From assembly GCF_040081925.1 (NCBI RefSeq), contig NZ_JBEBMF010000002.1:1394774-1458773 (forward strand): a stretch of DNA of 64,000 nt. The letters are read 5' to 3'. The notes under the pieces were generated by a model. The model saw nothing but the letters and a program-made list of their open reading frames with translations, was not told the DNA's origin and made no database searches. The stretch is from Mesorhizobium_K quangtriensis (GTDB taxonomy: Bacteria > Pseudomonadota > Alphaproteobacteria > Rhizobiales > Rhizobiaceae). The position numbers and the translations under genes were made by a program. The stretch's first letter is position 1, and every line of letters begins with the position of its first letter. Positions 43,946 to 53,563 of the stretch are shown here, piece after piece.

Positions 43946-44830
43946 ATGACATCGCAAACGGGCACAGTCGCGCCCGCCGGAAACAGCTACGCACCCGACC
44001 AGGCCACGATCGACCGGCTGCGGGAGCGCGCGCAATTCATCCGGCTGGAGACCGTGCGTCTGATCGATATCGCCAAGACCGGGCACTACACCTCCGTCTT
44101 CTCCGCGGCGGAAGTCTTCTCGGCGCTCTACTACGACGTGATGAACCTCCGCAAAGGCGAACCCAAATGGGAGGAGCGCGACCGCTTCACGATAGGCAAG
44201 GGCCATGCAGCCGTCGGCCTGTTCCCGATCTACGCCGATCTCGGTTTCTTCCCGACGGAATGGCTGGACGACTACACCCGCCTCGGCAGCCCGCTCGGAG
44301 ACCACCCGGACATGCGCAAGGTGCCCGGCGTGGACTTCTCGTCGGGCTCCATCGGACATGCGCTCTCGAACGCGATCGGAATCGCGCTGGCCCAGCGCTG
44401 GACCGGCAAGCACTATTCCGTTTTCTGCATGATGGGCGACGGCGAGATGCAGGAGGGTCAGGTCTGGGAAGCCGCGCTGTTCGCCGCGCAGAACAAGCTC
44501 GGCCGGTTGATCGGCATCATCGATCGCAACGGCTTCCAGCTCGACGGTCGCGTCGATGACGTGATGGCAATCGAGCCGCTGGACGAGAAATGGCGTGCTT
44601 TTGGCTGGGAAGTGCACATAGTCGATGGCCACGATATCGCCGCGGTAACCGAACTGCTTCGCCGTTTGCGCGCCGACGATACGCGCAACCAGCCGGCCAT
44701 GGTCATCTCCAAGACCCTCAAGGGCCGAGGCGTCTCCTACATGGAGACCGAGCCGGGCTGGCATCTTGGCTGGCTCGACCCCTCCGACGCCGACGAGGCG
44801 ATCGCTGAAATCAAGTCGCAGGTGATCTGA
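43946..44830 (+). CDS. Transketolase, N-terminal subunit
   Basis: 294 residues, the thiamine-pyrophosphate half of a split transketolase. TPP site GDGEMQEGQVWEAALFAAQN with IDRNGFQLDG, and the phosphate/TPP loop IGKGHAAVGLF. AAGGAGA precedes the ATG. It needs the C-terminal subunit encoded directly downstream (gap of one base). Because the cell must also have a normal transketolase, this one probably serves a specific catabolic route. Confidence 0.93.
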   Translation: MTSQTGTVAPAGNSYAPDQATIDRLRERAQFIRLETVRLIDIAKTGHYTSVFSAAEVFSALYYDVMNLRKGEPKWEERDRFTIGKGHAAVGLFPIYADLGFFPTEWLDDYTRLGSPLGDHPDMRKVPGVDFSSGSIGHALSNAIGIALAQRWTGKHYSVFCMMGDGEMQEGQVWEAALFAAQNKLGRLIGIIDRNGFQLDGRVDDVMAIEPLDEKWRAFGWEVHIVDGHDIAAVTELLRRLRADDTRNQPAMVISKTLKGRGVSYMETEPGWHLGWLDPSDADEAIAEIKSQVI

Positions 44831-44831
44831 G

Positions 44832-45818
44832 ATGAACGGACCGAAGTCGCCCAACTCGTGGCAATATCGCGGGCTCAACATGAAAAACCCCGGTCTCGAC
44901 CATTTGTCGAATGGGCTCATCGATCTCGTGAAGGCAGGGCACAATGTGGTGGCGGGTTCCGCCGACCTGCAATATTCGAACGGCCTCAACCGTTTTGCCG
45001 CCGCCTACCCCGACCGCTACATCTCCTTCGGCATCTCGGAGCAGAACATGGTATCCGTCGCCGCCGGCATCGCGACCACCGGGGTCGTCCCATTCGTCGC
45101 GACTTTCGCGTCGTTTCTCGGCCTGCTCGCCTGCGAGCAGATCCGCATGGACGTGGCCTATGGCGGTCAGCCGGTACGCCTGATCGGCCATCATACGGGC
45201 ATCTCGCTCGGCTTCTATGGAACCTCGCACCATGCGACAGAAGACATCGGCACGATGCGCTCGATCGCCGACCTGACGGTTGTCTCGCCTTCTGACGGCG
45301 CGCAGCTCGAGGCCGTTATCGCCGCTTCCGCCGAATGGGACCAGCCCATCTACATCCGCATCGGTCGTGGCCGCGATCCGGTAGTATACGAAAGCCGCCC
45401 GTCGTTCACTTTCGGCAAGGCGCATGTCCACGGTTTCGGCGAAGACCTGACCATTATCGCTTGCGGGATCACGGTCCATGCCGCGCTTGAAGCCGCGGCC
45501 GCGATGAAGGCAGAAGGGCGCTCGGTCGGAGTCATCGACATGGCTTCGATCAAGCCACTCGACCGCGACGCGATCATCGAAGCGGCGGATCGCTCGCGCA
45601 CCGGCAAGCTGATGACGGTCGAGGAGCACAACGTGCTTGGCGGGCTCGGCGCGGCCGTCGCTGAAGTCCTGACCGACGAGAGCAAGGGCATCAGGCTGAA
45701 GCGTCACGGAATCTACGACGAGTACAGCCTGATCGCGCCGCCTACCCATCTCTACGCCTACTACAAGCTCGACGGCGCAGGCATCCGCGAGGTGGCGGAA
45801 GGATTTCTGCGCGGCTAA
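44832..45818 (+). CDS. Transketolase, C-terminal subunit
   Basis: 328 residues: pyrimidine-binding domain with the catalytic Glu in ISFGISEQNMVSVAAG, GLLACEQIRMDVAYGGQPVRLIGHHTG, and the C-terminal transketolase domain with TVEEHNVLGGLGAAVAEVL. Starts one base after the N-subunit stop, so the subunits are made together. Transfers a two-carbon ketol unit; donor and acceptor unknown. Confidence 0.93.
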   Translation: MNGPKSPNSWQYRGLNMKNPGLDHLSNGLIDLVKAGHNVVAGSADLQYSNGLNRFAAAYPDRYISFGISEQNMVSVAAGIATTGVVPFVATFASFLGLLACEQIRMDVAYGGQPVRLIGHHTGISLGFYGTSHHATEDIGTMRSIADLTVVSPSDGAQLEAVIAASAEWDQPIYIRIGRGRDPVVYESRPSFTFGKAHVHGFGEDLTIIACGITVHAALEAAAAMKAEGRSVGVIDMASIKPLDRDAIIEAADRSRTGKLMTVEEHNVLGGLGAAVAEVLTDESKGIRLKRHGIYDEYSLIAPPTHLYAYYKLDGAGIREVAEGFLRG

Positions 45819-45845
45819 TAACGCGCAGACATGGAGGAAATTCGC

Positions 45846-46535
45846 ATGAAGACTGCAATAGTGACTGGTGGCGGCACAGGCATAGGCCTCGCCACCTGCC
45901 ATCGTCTGGCGGCAGCGGGTTACAGGATCATCGCCGGTGGACTCGATACCGAAGGCGACCTTCCCGAAGGCGCCGAGTTCGTCGCGACCGATGTGACAAA
46001 GCAGCAGGACCTGGACGCTCTCGTCGCGAAAGCCGATCGGATCGATGCGCTTGTGAACTGCGCTGGTATCCTTCGCCAGGAGCGCGAATGGGGTGTGGAA
46101 GACTTCAAGTTCGTCCTCGACGTCAACCTGACTGCCAGTCTCGCCGCAGCCACGACCGCCCGCGAGAAACTGCGCGACGCACGTGGATCGATCGTCAATA
46201 TCGCTTCGATGTGGAGCTACTTCGGCTCACCGAAATCGCCGGCCTACGCCTCATCGAAAGGTGGCATAGTGGCGCTCACGCGATCGATGGCGGTAGCGTG
46301 GGGAGCGGAGGGCATAAGGGTCAACGCGGTTGCACCGGGCTGGATCATGACGCGCATGGGCATGGGTGCCAAGAACGATCCTGTGCGTGAGCCGAAAATT
46401 ACTGCGCGTATCCCGCTCGGCCGCTGGGCCGAGCCTTCCGAGGTCGCGAACGTGATCGCCTTCCTGGTATCAGACCAGGCAACCTATGTGCATGGAGCCG
46501 TACTCCCGGTCGACGGCGGCTATTCCATCGCCTGA
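45846..46535 (+). CDS. Classical short-chain dehydrogenase/reductase
   Basis: 229 residues with the classical SDR marks: TGGGTGIGLA (cofactor site), NCAGILR, Ser in NIASMWS, YASSKGG (Tyr-x3-Lys), and APGWIMTRMG. NAD(P)-dependent oxidoreductase. ATG 45846 follows GGAGGAA; the in-frame ATG at 45831 overlaps that ribosome binding site and is rejected. Third enzyme type of the cluster, 27 bases after the transketolase. Confidence 0.9.
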   Translation: MKTAIVTGGGTGIGLATCHRLAAAGYRIIAGGLDTEGDLPEGAEFVATDVTKQQDLDALVAKADRIDALVNCAGILRQEREWGVEDFKFVLDVNLTASLAAATTAREKLRDARGSIVNIASMWSYFGSPKSPAYASSKGGIVALTRSMAVAWGAEGIRVNAVAPGWIMTRMGMGAKNDPVREPKITARIPLGRWAEPSEVANVIAFLVSDQATYVHGAVLPVDGGYSIA

Positions 46536-46668
46536 GGCAATCGTTGCTGAATTTTAGCCGGCTTTGGGAAGCATGAGCCCAACACAAGAGGCGGCAGCAT
46601 CTTGATATCCCGTCGGCGCGCTGGAGCGGCGAACGCCGGCATGTCACAAGGGCATGTTTGGTCGGTCT

Positions 46669-46685
46669 AACTGGACTGTCCAATT
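46669..46685. promoter_or_regulatory. Small palindrome upstream of the amidase gene
   Basis: AAcTGGACTGTCCAaTT is symmetric around 46677 except for one position pair. It lies 26 bases before the amidase ATG, where a repressor site would be expected. Confidence 0.4.
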
Positions 46686-46710
46686 GTGCGCTTGAAGGGA
46701 GAGCAAGACC

Positions 46711-48159
46711 ATGGCGGCCGTCACCAAAGACCTGTTGAACACCTACATCGAATCCGATGGACTTGGCCTCGCCAAACTGGTCAATCGCGGGGAAGTCTCT
46801 CCGGCCGAACTGGTCGAGGCTGCGATCCTTGAGATCGAGAAGCTCAACCCTTCTCTGAACACCGTCATCCACAAGCTCTACGACATGGGTCTCGAGGCAG
46901 CCGAGACCGTCGACCGCAACGCGCCCTTCGCAGGCGTACCCTATCTGCTGAAGGAACTGGCGACATCATGGAAGGGCGCGCCGAATACAAACTCATCGCG
47001 CTATCTCAAGGATGTCGTCGCTGATTTCGATGCGGAAGTGGTAACCCGCCTGAAGAAGGCTGGCTTCCTTCTCGTCGGCAAATCGAACGCTCCCGAAAAC
47101 GGCTGGTCGATCACGACTGAACCGAAGCTCTATGGCGCGACGGTCAATCCATGGCGGGCCGACGTAACGGCGGGGGGTTCCAGCGGCGGCTCCTGCGCAG
47201 CAGTCGCATCGAGGATGGTCCCGATCGCTGAATCGAGTGACGCTGCCGGCTCCATTCGTGTTCCCGCGTCCTGTTGCGGCGTGCTTGGCCTGAAACCGTC
47301 GCGCGGCCGGGTCACGATGGCGCCGTTCGCGGATGTCTGGCACGGCGGAGCTTATTTCTTGGCCAATACACGGACAGTCCGCGATACCGCAGCCTATCTC
47401 GACGCTGTATCCGGCACACTGCCTGGCGACCCCTACCAGCCACCCGTGCCAGAGCGGAGCTGGCTTGAACTCTCGCGAGAGGCCCCGAAGAAGCTTCGCG
47501 TCGGCTTTACCGTCACGCCGCCGGCAGGCCGCGCGATCGACCCGGAGGTCAAACAAACCGTCCTTGACACGGTGAAGGTCCTGCAGCGGCTCGGCCATGA
47601 TGTCGAAGAACACGATATGCCACTCGACTCAGACGACGCATGGAAAACATACACGCATATGAGTTGCGTCCAGACGGCTGCCATATTCGAGTGGCTGTCG
47701 GCCGTCGTCGGCCGCCCTGTGACAAGAGATGACGTCGAGCCTATAACCTGGGCGATCATCGAACGCGGACGATCGACTGATGGCATCAGGCATATCTCCG
47801 ACGTCGAAAAGGTTCGGCAGCTCGGACGTTCCATCGCATTCGATCTGATTGCCTACGACATCTATTTGACCCCAACGCTCACCCAGCTTCCGAGGCCGGT
47901 TGGTTTCTACGACATGTCGATGAACGATCTCGATGCCTACAACGCCCTCTGGACCGACGGCGCCTTCACATTCCCCTTCAACATGTCGGGACAACCGGCC
48001 ATGTCCATCCCTGTTGGAATGTCACGCGGCGGCCTGCCAATCGGCGTGCAGGCGGTGGCCCGGTACGGAGACGAGGCGACCATCCTGACGCTCGCCACCG
48101 TGCTTGAGCAGGAGATGCCGTGGGAGGGCAGACGTCCGCGGGTCGTCGCCTCTGCGTGA
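46711..48159 (+). CDS. Amidase signature family hydrolase, 6-aminohexanoate-cyclic-dimer hydrolase-like
   Basis: 482 residues. The Ser-cisSer-Lys triad can be placed: Lys in PYLLKELATSWKG, cis-Ser in TAGGSSGGSCAAVA, and nucleophilic Ser in SSDAAGSIRVPASCCG (the usual G-G-S is A-G-S here). The overall pattern is closest to the NylA-type subgroup, which opens cyclic or hydrophobic amides. No signal peptide. It follows the SDR gene by 175 bases and has its own palindrome upstream, so it may be separately controlled. Confidence 0.85.
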   Translation: MAAVTKDLLNTYIESDGLGLAKLVNRGEVSPAELVEAAILEIEKLNPSLNTVIHKLYDMGLEAAETVDRNAPFAGVPYLLKELATSWKGAPNTNSSRYLKDVVADFDAEVVTRLKKAGFLLVGKSNAPENGWSITTEPKLYGATVNPWRADVTAGGSSGGSCAAVASRMVPIAESSDAAGSIRVPASCCGVLGLKPSRGRVTMAPFADVWHGGAYFLANTRTVRDTAAYLDAVSGTLPGDPYQPPVPERSWLELSREAPKKLRVGFTVTPPAGRAIDPEVKQTVLDTVKVLQRLGHDVEEHDMPLDSDDAWKTYTHMSCVQTAAIFEWLSAVVGRPVTRDDVEPITWAIIERGRSTDGIRHISDVEKVRQLGRSIAFDLIAYDIYLTPTLTQLPRPVGFYDMSMNDLDAYNALWTDGAFTFPFNMSGQPAMSIPVGMSRGGLPIGVQAVARYGDEATILTLATVLEQEMPWEGRRPRVVASA

Positions 48160-48166
48160 CCGATGC

Positions 48167-49654
48167 TTATTGCCTGCCGTAGCGCTGTCTCAGATGCTCG
48201 GTGAAATATCGCGCGGAAAGCGTCTCACCGGTCGCGCGCTCCATCAGTTCGGGCGTCGACCAGCGGGAGGCTTGCGACCAGATGTGGGTTTGACGCCAGT
48301 CGTTCACGGCGTCGAACCGGCCCTTGGACAAATCGTCGTCCACGGAAGCATGTTCGCGCTTGAGCGCTGACCATTGCTGCGCTGCCATCATGGCGCCGAG
48401 CGTGTAGGACGGAAAGTAGCCGAACGCCCCGCCCGGCCAGTGTACGTCCTGCATCGGCCCGTCGGCGAAATTGCCCTCTGTCGAAAGCCCGAGATAATCG
48501 CGCATCTTCGCGTCCCATGCATCGGGAATATCGGCGACTTCGAGCTGTCCCGAGACGAGCTCCTGCTCCAGTTCGTAGCGCAGGATGACATGCAGCGGAT
48601 AGGTCACCTCGTCCGCATCGACACGGATCAGCCCGCGCTCGACATGGTGCACATGGGGCAGGATGTCTTCCATCGACCAGTCTTCGCCCAGATGCTTTTC
48701 GACGACCGGCAGCGCCCATGTCCAGAACGTCGGGTTGCGGCCGAGCTGCTTTTCCACGAACAGGCTCTGGCTCTCATGCACTGACATGCCCCGCGCCTTG
48801 CCAAGCGGCCAGTGCGCCCATTCGGCGGGCAGGTTCTGCTCGTAGAGCGCATGGCCGGTCTCGTGCAGCACACCCATCAGCGCCGAGAGAAATTCGCCGG
48901 TCTTGTAGCGCGTCGTGATGCGCACGTCGGTCGGCACGCCTCCGCAGAACGGATGATGCGAGACCGACAGGCTGCCATGCGTCAGGTCGAAGCCGACAGC
49001 CGCCATCATGGCGAGGCCGAGTTCGCGCTGCTTCTCGATCGCATAGTTGCCCGACAGGGGTTTGAGCGGCCGTTTCGCCAGCCGCTCATCCTGGACGGCA
49101 AGCGCTTCCGGGACGAACTTCTTGAGGAACCCCTTCAACTCGACAAAGACCGGATCGATGTCGGCGACGCGATTGCCCGGATCGTATTGCTCCATCAGCG
49201 CATCGTAGGGGTGCAGCCCGAGCCTGTCCGCGCGCATCGCCGCTTCCTCGCGAACCAGCGACACCACGTTTTCGAGCGAAGGCTGGAACGACGCCCAGTC
49301 GTTCTTTGCCCTGAGGTCGCGCCACAACTGTTCGGAGCGCATGCGCGCCGTCGTCTGCTTCTCGACGAATTCCGCTGGCAGGCACGTCAGGTTCGCATAT
49401 TGCCGGCGAAATTCGCGCAGCGCCGTCTGCTGATCATCGTTCAGGTCCTCGGCGCCGGCCGCCTCAATCCAGTCGGCGATCTCAGGGGCAGTCGCCTGCC
49501 GATGCAGCATGCCGGCAAGCGAGGCCATGGCCTCCGCGCGCTTCTCGCCCCCGCCGACTGCCATATGCGTGGCCTCGTCGGCGCCAAGTATCGAGAGCGC
49601 ATGCTCCAGCGCTTCGAGCTTGTGGCCGAGTTCATTGAGTCTGGCAAAGGACAT
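48167..49654 (-). CDS. M32 family metallocarboxypeptidase (Taq-type)
   Basis: 495 residues. Zinc site HETGHALYEQNLP with further conserved GMSVHESQSLFVEKQLGR (third ligand Glu in the HES-Q block) and HVHHVERGLIRVDADEVTYPLHV. Removes C-terminal residues from peptides in the cytoplasm. All M32 signatures (HPF, DTR-like, HES/GQ, HETGH) are recognisable. ATG 49654 gives the canonical MSFARLNELG start. It is convergent with the amidase. Confidence 0.93.
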   Translation of the reverse strand: MSFARLNELGHKLEALEHALSILGADEATHMAVGGGEKRAEAMASLAGMLHRQATAPEIADWIEAAGAEDLNDDQQTALREFRRQYANLTCLPAEFVEKQTTARMRSEQLWRDLRAKNDWASFQPSLENVVSLVREEAAMRADRLGLHPYDALMEQYDPGNRVADIDPVFVELKGFLKKFVPEALAVQDERLAKRPLKPLSGNYAIEKQRELGLAMMAAVGFDLTHGSLSVSHHPFCGGVPTDVRITTRYKTGEFLSALMGVLHETGHALYEQNLPAEWAHWPLGKARGMSVHESQSLFVEKQLGRNPTFWTWALPVVEKHLGEDWSMEDILPHVHHVERGLIRVDADEVTYPLHVILRYELEQELVSGQLEVADIPDAWDAKMRDYLGLSTEGNFADGPMQDVHWPGGAFGYFPSYTLGAMMAAQQWSALKREHASVDDDLSKGRFDAVNDWRQTHIWSQASRWSTPELMERATGETLSARYFTEHLRQRYGRQ

Positions 49655-49762
49655 CTGTCGGGAAACTCCATGCAGGTAATGGTCGAAGCCGGATGGATAA
49701 AGTGTTTCAGCACTTGCCGCAGGCGAGCCCGCCAATCAAGATCAAACCAGGCGGAGGATCCG

Positions 49763-50116
49763 ATGATAGCGAACATCCTGATCGCGCTGGTCGCAGCGCT
49801 GCATGTCGGTTTCATGTATCTGGAGATGATCGCATGGACCCAGCCTCTCGGCCGCCGGGTCTTCCGCACCACGCCGGAATTCGCCGCGGCGTATAAGGCG
49901 CTCGCAGCCAACCAGGGCCTCTACAACGGCTTTCTCGTCGCCGGGCTGGTCTGGGGCCTTTGGCTTGGCGACGATGGCTTTGCTGTGAAGGCATTTTTCC
50001 TCGGCTGTGTGATCATCGCCGGCTTGTTCGGCGCGGCCACTGTCAGCCCGCGCGTCGCGTGGGTGCAGGCCATCCCTGCCGCGATTGCGCTGATAGCCCT
50101 CAGGGCCGGGATCTAG
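49763..50116 (+). CDS. DUF1304 family membrane protein
   Basis: 117 residues, four membrane helices, family pattern LVAALHVGFMYLEMIAWTQPLGRRVFRTTPEFA and LAANQGLYNGFLVAGLVWGL. Function unknown. GGAGGA precedes the ATG. Single gene between the carboxypeptidase and the cellulose operon. Confidence 0.92.
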   Translation: MIANILIALVAALHVGFMYLEMIAWTQPLGRRVFRTTPEFAAAYKALAANQGLYNGFLVAGLVWGLWLGDDGFAVKAFFLGCVIIAGLFGAATVSPRVAWVQAIPAAIALIALRAGI

Positions 50117-50168
50117 AAATCCGCCCTCAGTTGCTCCAGACGAGCCGAACGTTGGGTAGTGACGTTCC

Positions 50169-52529
50169 TCAATACGGGTTCGACCCCGGATTCCGTGCGG
50201 CCCACAAATCGTTCAACCCACGCATGGCGTCGCGATTGCCAGCGCGTGCAGCGGCACGGAACACCCGCTCCGCATCGCCGTAGCGCACCAGATTGAGATA
50301 GGCGTACCCGCGCAAAACCATGAGATCGAGCGTCTCAGGAACAATCCTCGCTCTTTCGTCGAGCGCCAGAAGGGTCTCGACGTAGCGACTGTTCTGGAAG
50401 GCGGAGTTTGCTCTCGACTCCAGCAGCGCCGCGTTGATCTCGACGCTGCGGCTGTTGCTGAACGGCGCTCTCGTCGCCGCGACTGCGGCCATGTCCGTCA
50501 GCCCGACGCGCATATAGGCGAGGCTCTGCCCATAGGCAGCGTCGCTTCTTGTCTGGCCCTTGCCTCTTAGTGCGACCTCAAAAGCCTTCGCAGCCTCGAT
50601 CGGACGATTCGCCTCCATCAGGCACCATCCGCGCGACAGCGCAGCGTTCGGCGACAACCCCTCTGGATCTTGTGTGGACCGACAGCCTGCAGCGCGACCG
50701 CGATCGCTTTTCTGTCGACGTGTCTGTCTGCGCGCGACCTCAGGCTCTTCCGACAGATAGGTCGCCGCAGCCTGTGTCGTAGCGTCCCTGTGGGCGTTCG
50801 ACGAAACCTCAGTCGGAGTTTCATACAACTGATGCACTTCGGATCGAGGCCGTTCGGCGGGCGATTCGGCGGCAGGCAGGCGCGGGCGGTCCGGCGACAG
50901 GGGCTGCGGCAATGCTCCCGGTACGGCGTGAACGGGTCGCGGCGAAGCGGGATCTGCCGAAGGTCCGATTTCCAGCCGATCGCGTTCGCGTCGTCTGATC
51001 GCCGCTGTCTCGACGCTGCGTTCGCCCACCGTCGGAATGCGCTCGGAACGCCCTGCCCATGCCGTCTGCACGTCCCTCACGCCAGGTTGGTCGCCAAGCT
51101 TCCATCGCATCAGCGCGAGGCCATATGCAGAGGGTTCGTCGTCCGGTTTCCATCCAAGCGCCGTGCGGAACCACCGCTCGGCCGTCTCGAACTGGTTCAG
51201 GCTGTCGGCGTACCAGCCGAGCTGCTGGGCGGAAGCCGCATCCTGTGCCTTGGCGACTTCGGCGACGATGCGCTGCAGGACCTCGCCACGGAAATCCGGC
51301 GCCGGCTGGATCGCCAGCATGTTGGCGACCGCCGCCAGGTAGACGGCGCGGACATCATCGCTGGCGTCGCGCCATTCGTAGAGAATGTCTTCCGCCTCCT
51401 GCGGGCGATCCTGATTGATCAGCGCCAGCGCAAGGCCCTGCGCCGCCGCCGCATCGCGCTCCTTGGCGAGTGCTTTGCGGAACCAATCCTCGGCCAGTTT
51501 CGGATTCTCGTGCTGCAGATAATACCAGCCAAGCATGAGATCGTCGGATCGGGCGCCGCCTGCGACGGCGAGCTTTTCTACCAGGGCAATATCCGCGGCG
51601 GAGACGCGCACCGTGGGGTCTGCGTCCGAAGCGATCACGGCGCGGCGAGCGATCTCCCCGAGCACACTCTCAAATTCGGATCGGCCATCGATTGTACGGC
51701 CTGCGGCAAGAAGCTGATCGAGGTCGCTGCGCGGCAAGAGGTCCAGCGCCTTCTGCACCGTTGCGAGGCGCTCTTCCGGGCTCTCGCAGTTTCGGAGAAT
51801 ATAGAGATAGGCGTCCACTGCACGCGGCTTGCGGTCGGTCTGGGCGAAGGCCTCGGCGACGCGCCACAAAACATCAACATCACCGCAGGTGAGCATCGCA
51901 GGATTTGAAGAAGCAACGCGAATGACCGTATCGTATTGCTTGATGTTGGATGCATTCATCAATTGCTCGCGTGACTCGGCAACCGCCAGCCTGTCGAGAA
52001 GATCTGCTGGAACCTGCCAGTTCGGTTCACGCGTCTGCCGGTCGGCTATCGCCTTGCGCACATCGGCGATCTTGCCTTCCGAATAGAGACGCCACATCTG
52101 GTCGAGCTGCGGATCGCCCTGGGGGACGGCAGCCAGCGGATTTTCCGGAGGCGTCCAGTCCGGATAGAGCGCGCGCAGTCTGGCGATCTCCGCCTCGAGG
52201 CGCTTCGTATCGCCGCGGGCGGCAAAATAGCGAAGCGCGGTTTCGTCCACGACCGGCCCGGATGCGGCGGGCGAGGGTGTCGGCGAATTCGTCGGAGTGG
52301 CCTGAGCGACCTGATCGTTGGCTGGCGATACGGGCGAGGAGGAAGCAGAAGGTGCCGGGTGTTGCTGAGCGCCGTTCGCCGCGACGGCATGCACCGACTC
52401 GGAATCAACCGGCGTACTTTTGGCGAACGGGTCTTCTTGCGCAGCAAACGGGTTCATGCCGGACTGCTGCAAGACGAGTATTCCGGACGCAGCAACGACA
52501 CCTGCGAGGAGCAACGGCCTTAGAGACAT
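50169..52529 (-). CDS. TPR-repeat protein of the cellulose operon (BcsK-like)
   Basis: 786 residues. An N-terminal hydrophobic segment (PLLLAGVVAASGILVLQQ) exports or anchors it, followed by a Pro/Ser/Ala-rich linker (about 25-95) and several TPR-like repeats (for example AEDWFRKALAKERDAAAAQGLALALI, AERWFRTALGWKPDDEPSAYGLALM). A charged spacer of about 100 residues interrupts the repeats. It probably guides the glucan or bridges synthase to the envelope, in the way BcsC's TPR region does; there is no outer-membrane barrel domain. Start overlaps bcsZ by 10 bases. Assigning it to BcsK is from position only. Confidence 0.75.
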   Translation of the reverse strand: MSLRPLLLAGVVAASGILVLQQSGMNPFAAQEDPFAKSTPVDSESVHAVAANGAQQHPAPSASSSPVSPANDQVAQATPTNSPTPSPAASGPVVDETALRYFAARGDTKRLEAEIARLRALYPDWTPPENPLAAVPQGDPQLDQMWRLYSEGKIADVRKAIADRQTREPNWQVPADLLDRLAVAESREQLMNASNIKQYDTVIRVASSNPAMLTCGDVDVLWRVAEAFAQTDRKPRAVDAYLYILRNCESPEERLATVQKALDLLPRSDLDQLLAAGRTIDGRSEFESVLGEIARRAVIASDADPTVRVSAADIALVEKLAVAGGARSDDLMLGWYYLQHENPKLAEDWFRKALAKERDAAAAQGLALALINQDRPQEAEDILYEWRDASDDVRAVYLAAVANMLAIQPAPDFRGEVLQRIVAEVAKAQDAASAQQLGWYADSLNQFETAERWFRTALGWKPDDEPSAYGLALMRWKLGDQPGVRDVQTAWAGRSERIPTVGERSVETAAIRRRERDRLEIGPSADPASPRPVHAVPGALPQPLSPDRPRLPAAESPAERPRSEVHQLYETPTEVSSNAHRDATTQAAATYLSEEPEVARRQTRRQKSDRGRAAGCRSTQDPEGLSPNAALSRGWCLMEANRPIEAAKAFEVALRGKGQTRSDAAYGQSLAYMRVGLTDMAAVAATRAPFSNSRSVEINAALLESRANSAFQNSRYVETLLALDERARIVPETLDLMVLRGYAYLNLVRYGDAERVFRAAARAGNRDAMRGLNDLWAARNPGSNPY

Positions 52530-53563
52530 TCGGGATGCCTCCGCCGCGCGAATGCCAGAGACAGGAGGTGGAGCGTCGACGGATAGTAATCCGTCGGCGA
52601 AAACGTCTTGATGTCGTCCGCCAGCGGCGTCTTGTCGAGTACGCAAGCGATCAGGGCCGGGATCGAACGGTAGCCGGGATCATCGAGCGTCTGGCGGGTC
52701 GCGCCCGTCATGATGTCCACCAGGCGCAGCCGGCCCTGTTCATCGGCCATGCCCTTTTGAAAGGATTCGAGCAGGGCGCGGTCGCGGCTGCCTGCGCGGA
52801 TCAGATAGAGCGGGATGCGGATGGCGTTGTAGCCGAACTCCGCCGGAAAGCCGTCTGCGGCAGCCGGTTTCGATTTGAGGGATACCCAGTCCGGCGGAAG
52901 TCGCGATTTTCCGATCTGCATGGACGTGGCAATCACCCGGTTGCCGCCATCGGTGAGTTGCGCCCACTGCCCTTTCGGATCAAGAGAGGCCATGACGGGC
53001 AAGGCTTCAAAAACCCAATAGGAAGGATTGACGACCGGTCCATCCCGGCGGTCGCCTGCTCCAAAACCGCTGTTGCCGGGCTTGAGCACCACCGAGCCCC
53101 CGACGGTCTCCAGGCTGTTTTTCGCGAGTGAAGCGGCCATAGCTGTCGCCGCTGTCGTCAGGTCCGGCCGCTGCCAGTCACGCCCGGCAAGCGCCGCGGC
53201 GTAGGCGATGAGGAGATCGCCGTCGGTCGCATTGTTGGCATCCGTCACGTGCGGGGTCGCCTCCGGGTCCCAGCGCCAGGCCGCCAGGCCGTCGTCGCGC
53301 AGCAGCATCTCCATCTTCGTGAATGCCCATATGGTGTCGAAATCGCTGCGGCTGTTCGCAAGATACGCGAGAAGCAGGCCATAACCCTGGCCCTCGCTGT
53401 GGCTGATGTTGTTGTTGGCCGTATCGACAATACGGCCGGACGGATCGAGGAATTTGTCCCTGTAGGCCTTCCATTCGTCCGCAGCGATCGGCGCCGCAAA
53501 TGCCCCGGATGCAAATGCCATCAAAGTCAGAACCGACATGAAGAATTTTGCCGGCCCGGGCAT
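52520..53563 (-). CDS. bcsZ: Cellulase of the cellulose synthase operon (GH8)
   Basis: 347 residues: signal peptide (FFMSVLTLMAFASGAFA), then glycoside hydrolase family 8. The catalytic acid E57 lies in ISHSEGQGYGLLLAYL; WAFTKMEML, LAAWRW and TDGDLLIAYA are the other GH8 segments. Trims glucan chains in the periplasm during export. ATG overlaps the bcsB stop (TAATG), so translation is coupled. Confidence 0.93.
   Translation of the reverse strand: MPGPAKFFMSVLTLMAFASGAFAAPIAADEWKAYRDKFLDPSGRIVDTANNNISHSEGQGYGLLLAYLANSRSDFDTIWAFTKMEMLLRDDGLAAWRWDPEATPHVTDANNATDGDLLIAYAAALAGRDWQRPDLTTAATAMAASLAKNSLETVGGSVVLKPGNSGFGAGDRRDGPVVNPSYWVFEALPVMASLDPKGQWAQLTDGGNRVIATSMQIGKSRLPPDWVSLKSKPAAADGFPAEFGYNAIRIPLYLIRAGSRDRALLESFQKGMADEQGRLRLVDIMTGATRQTLDDPGYRSIPALIACVLDKTPLADDIKTFSPTDYYPSTLHLLSLAFARRRHPECL

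Noticed and set aside
42810..45818. Pentose-phosphate housekeeping transketolase locus
   Set aside because: The enzyme is split and embedded with SDR and polyol dehydrogenase genes, without the usual gap/pgk neighbours, so a catabolic role is more likely.
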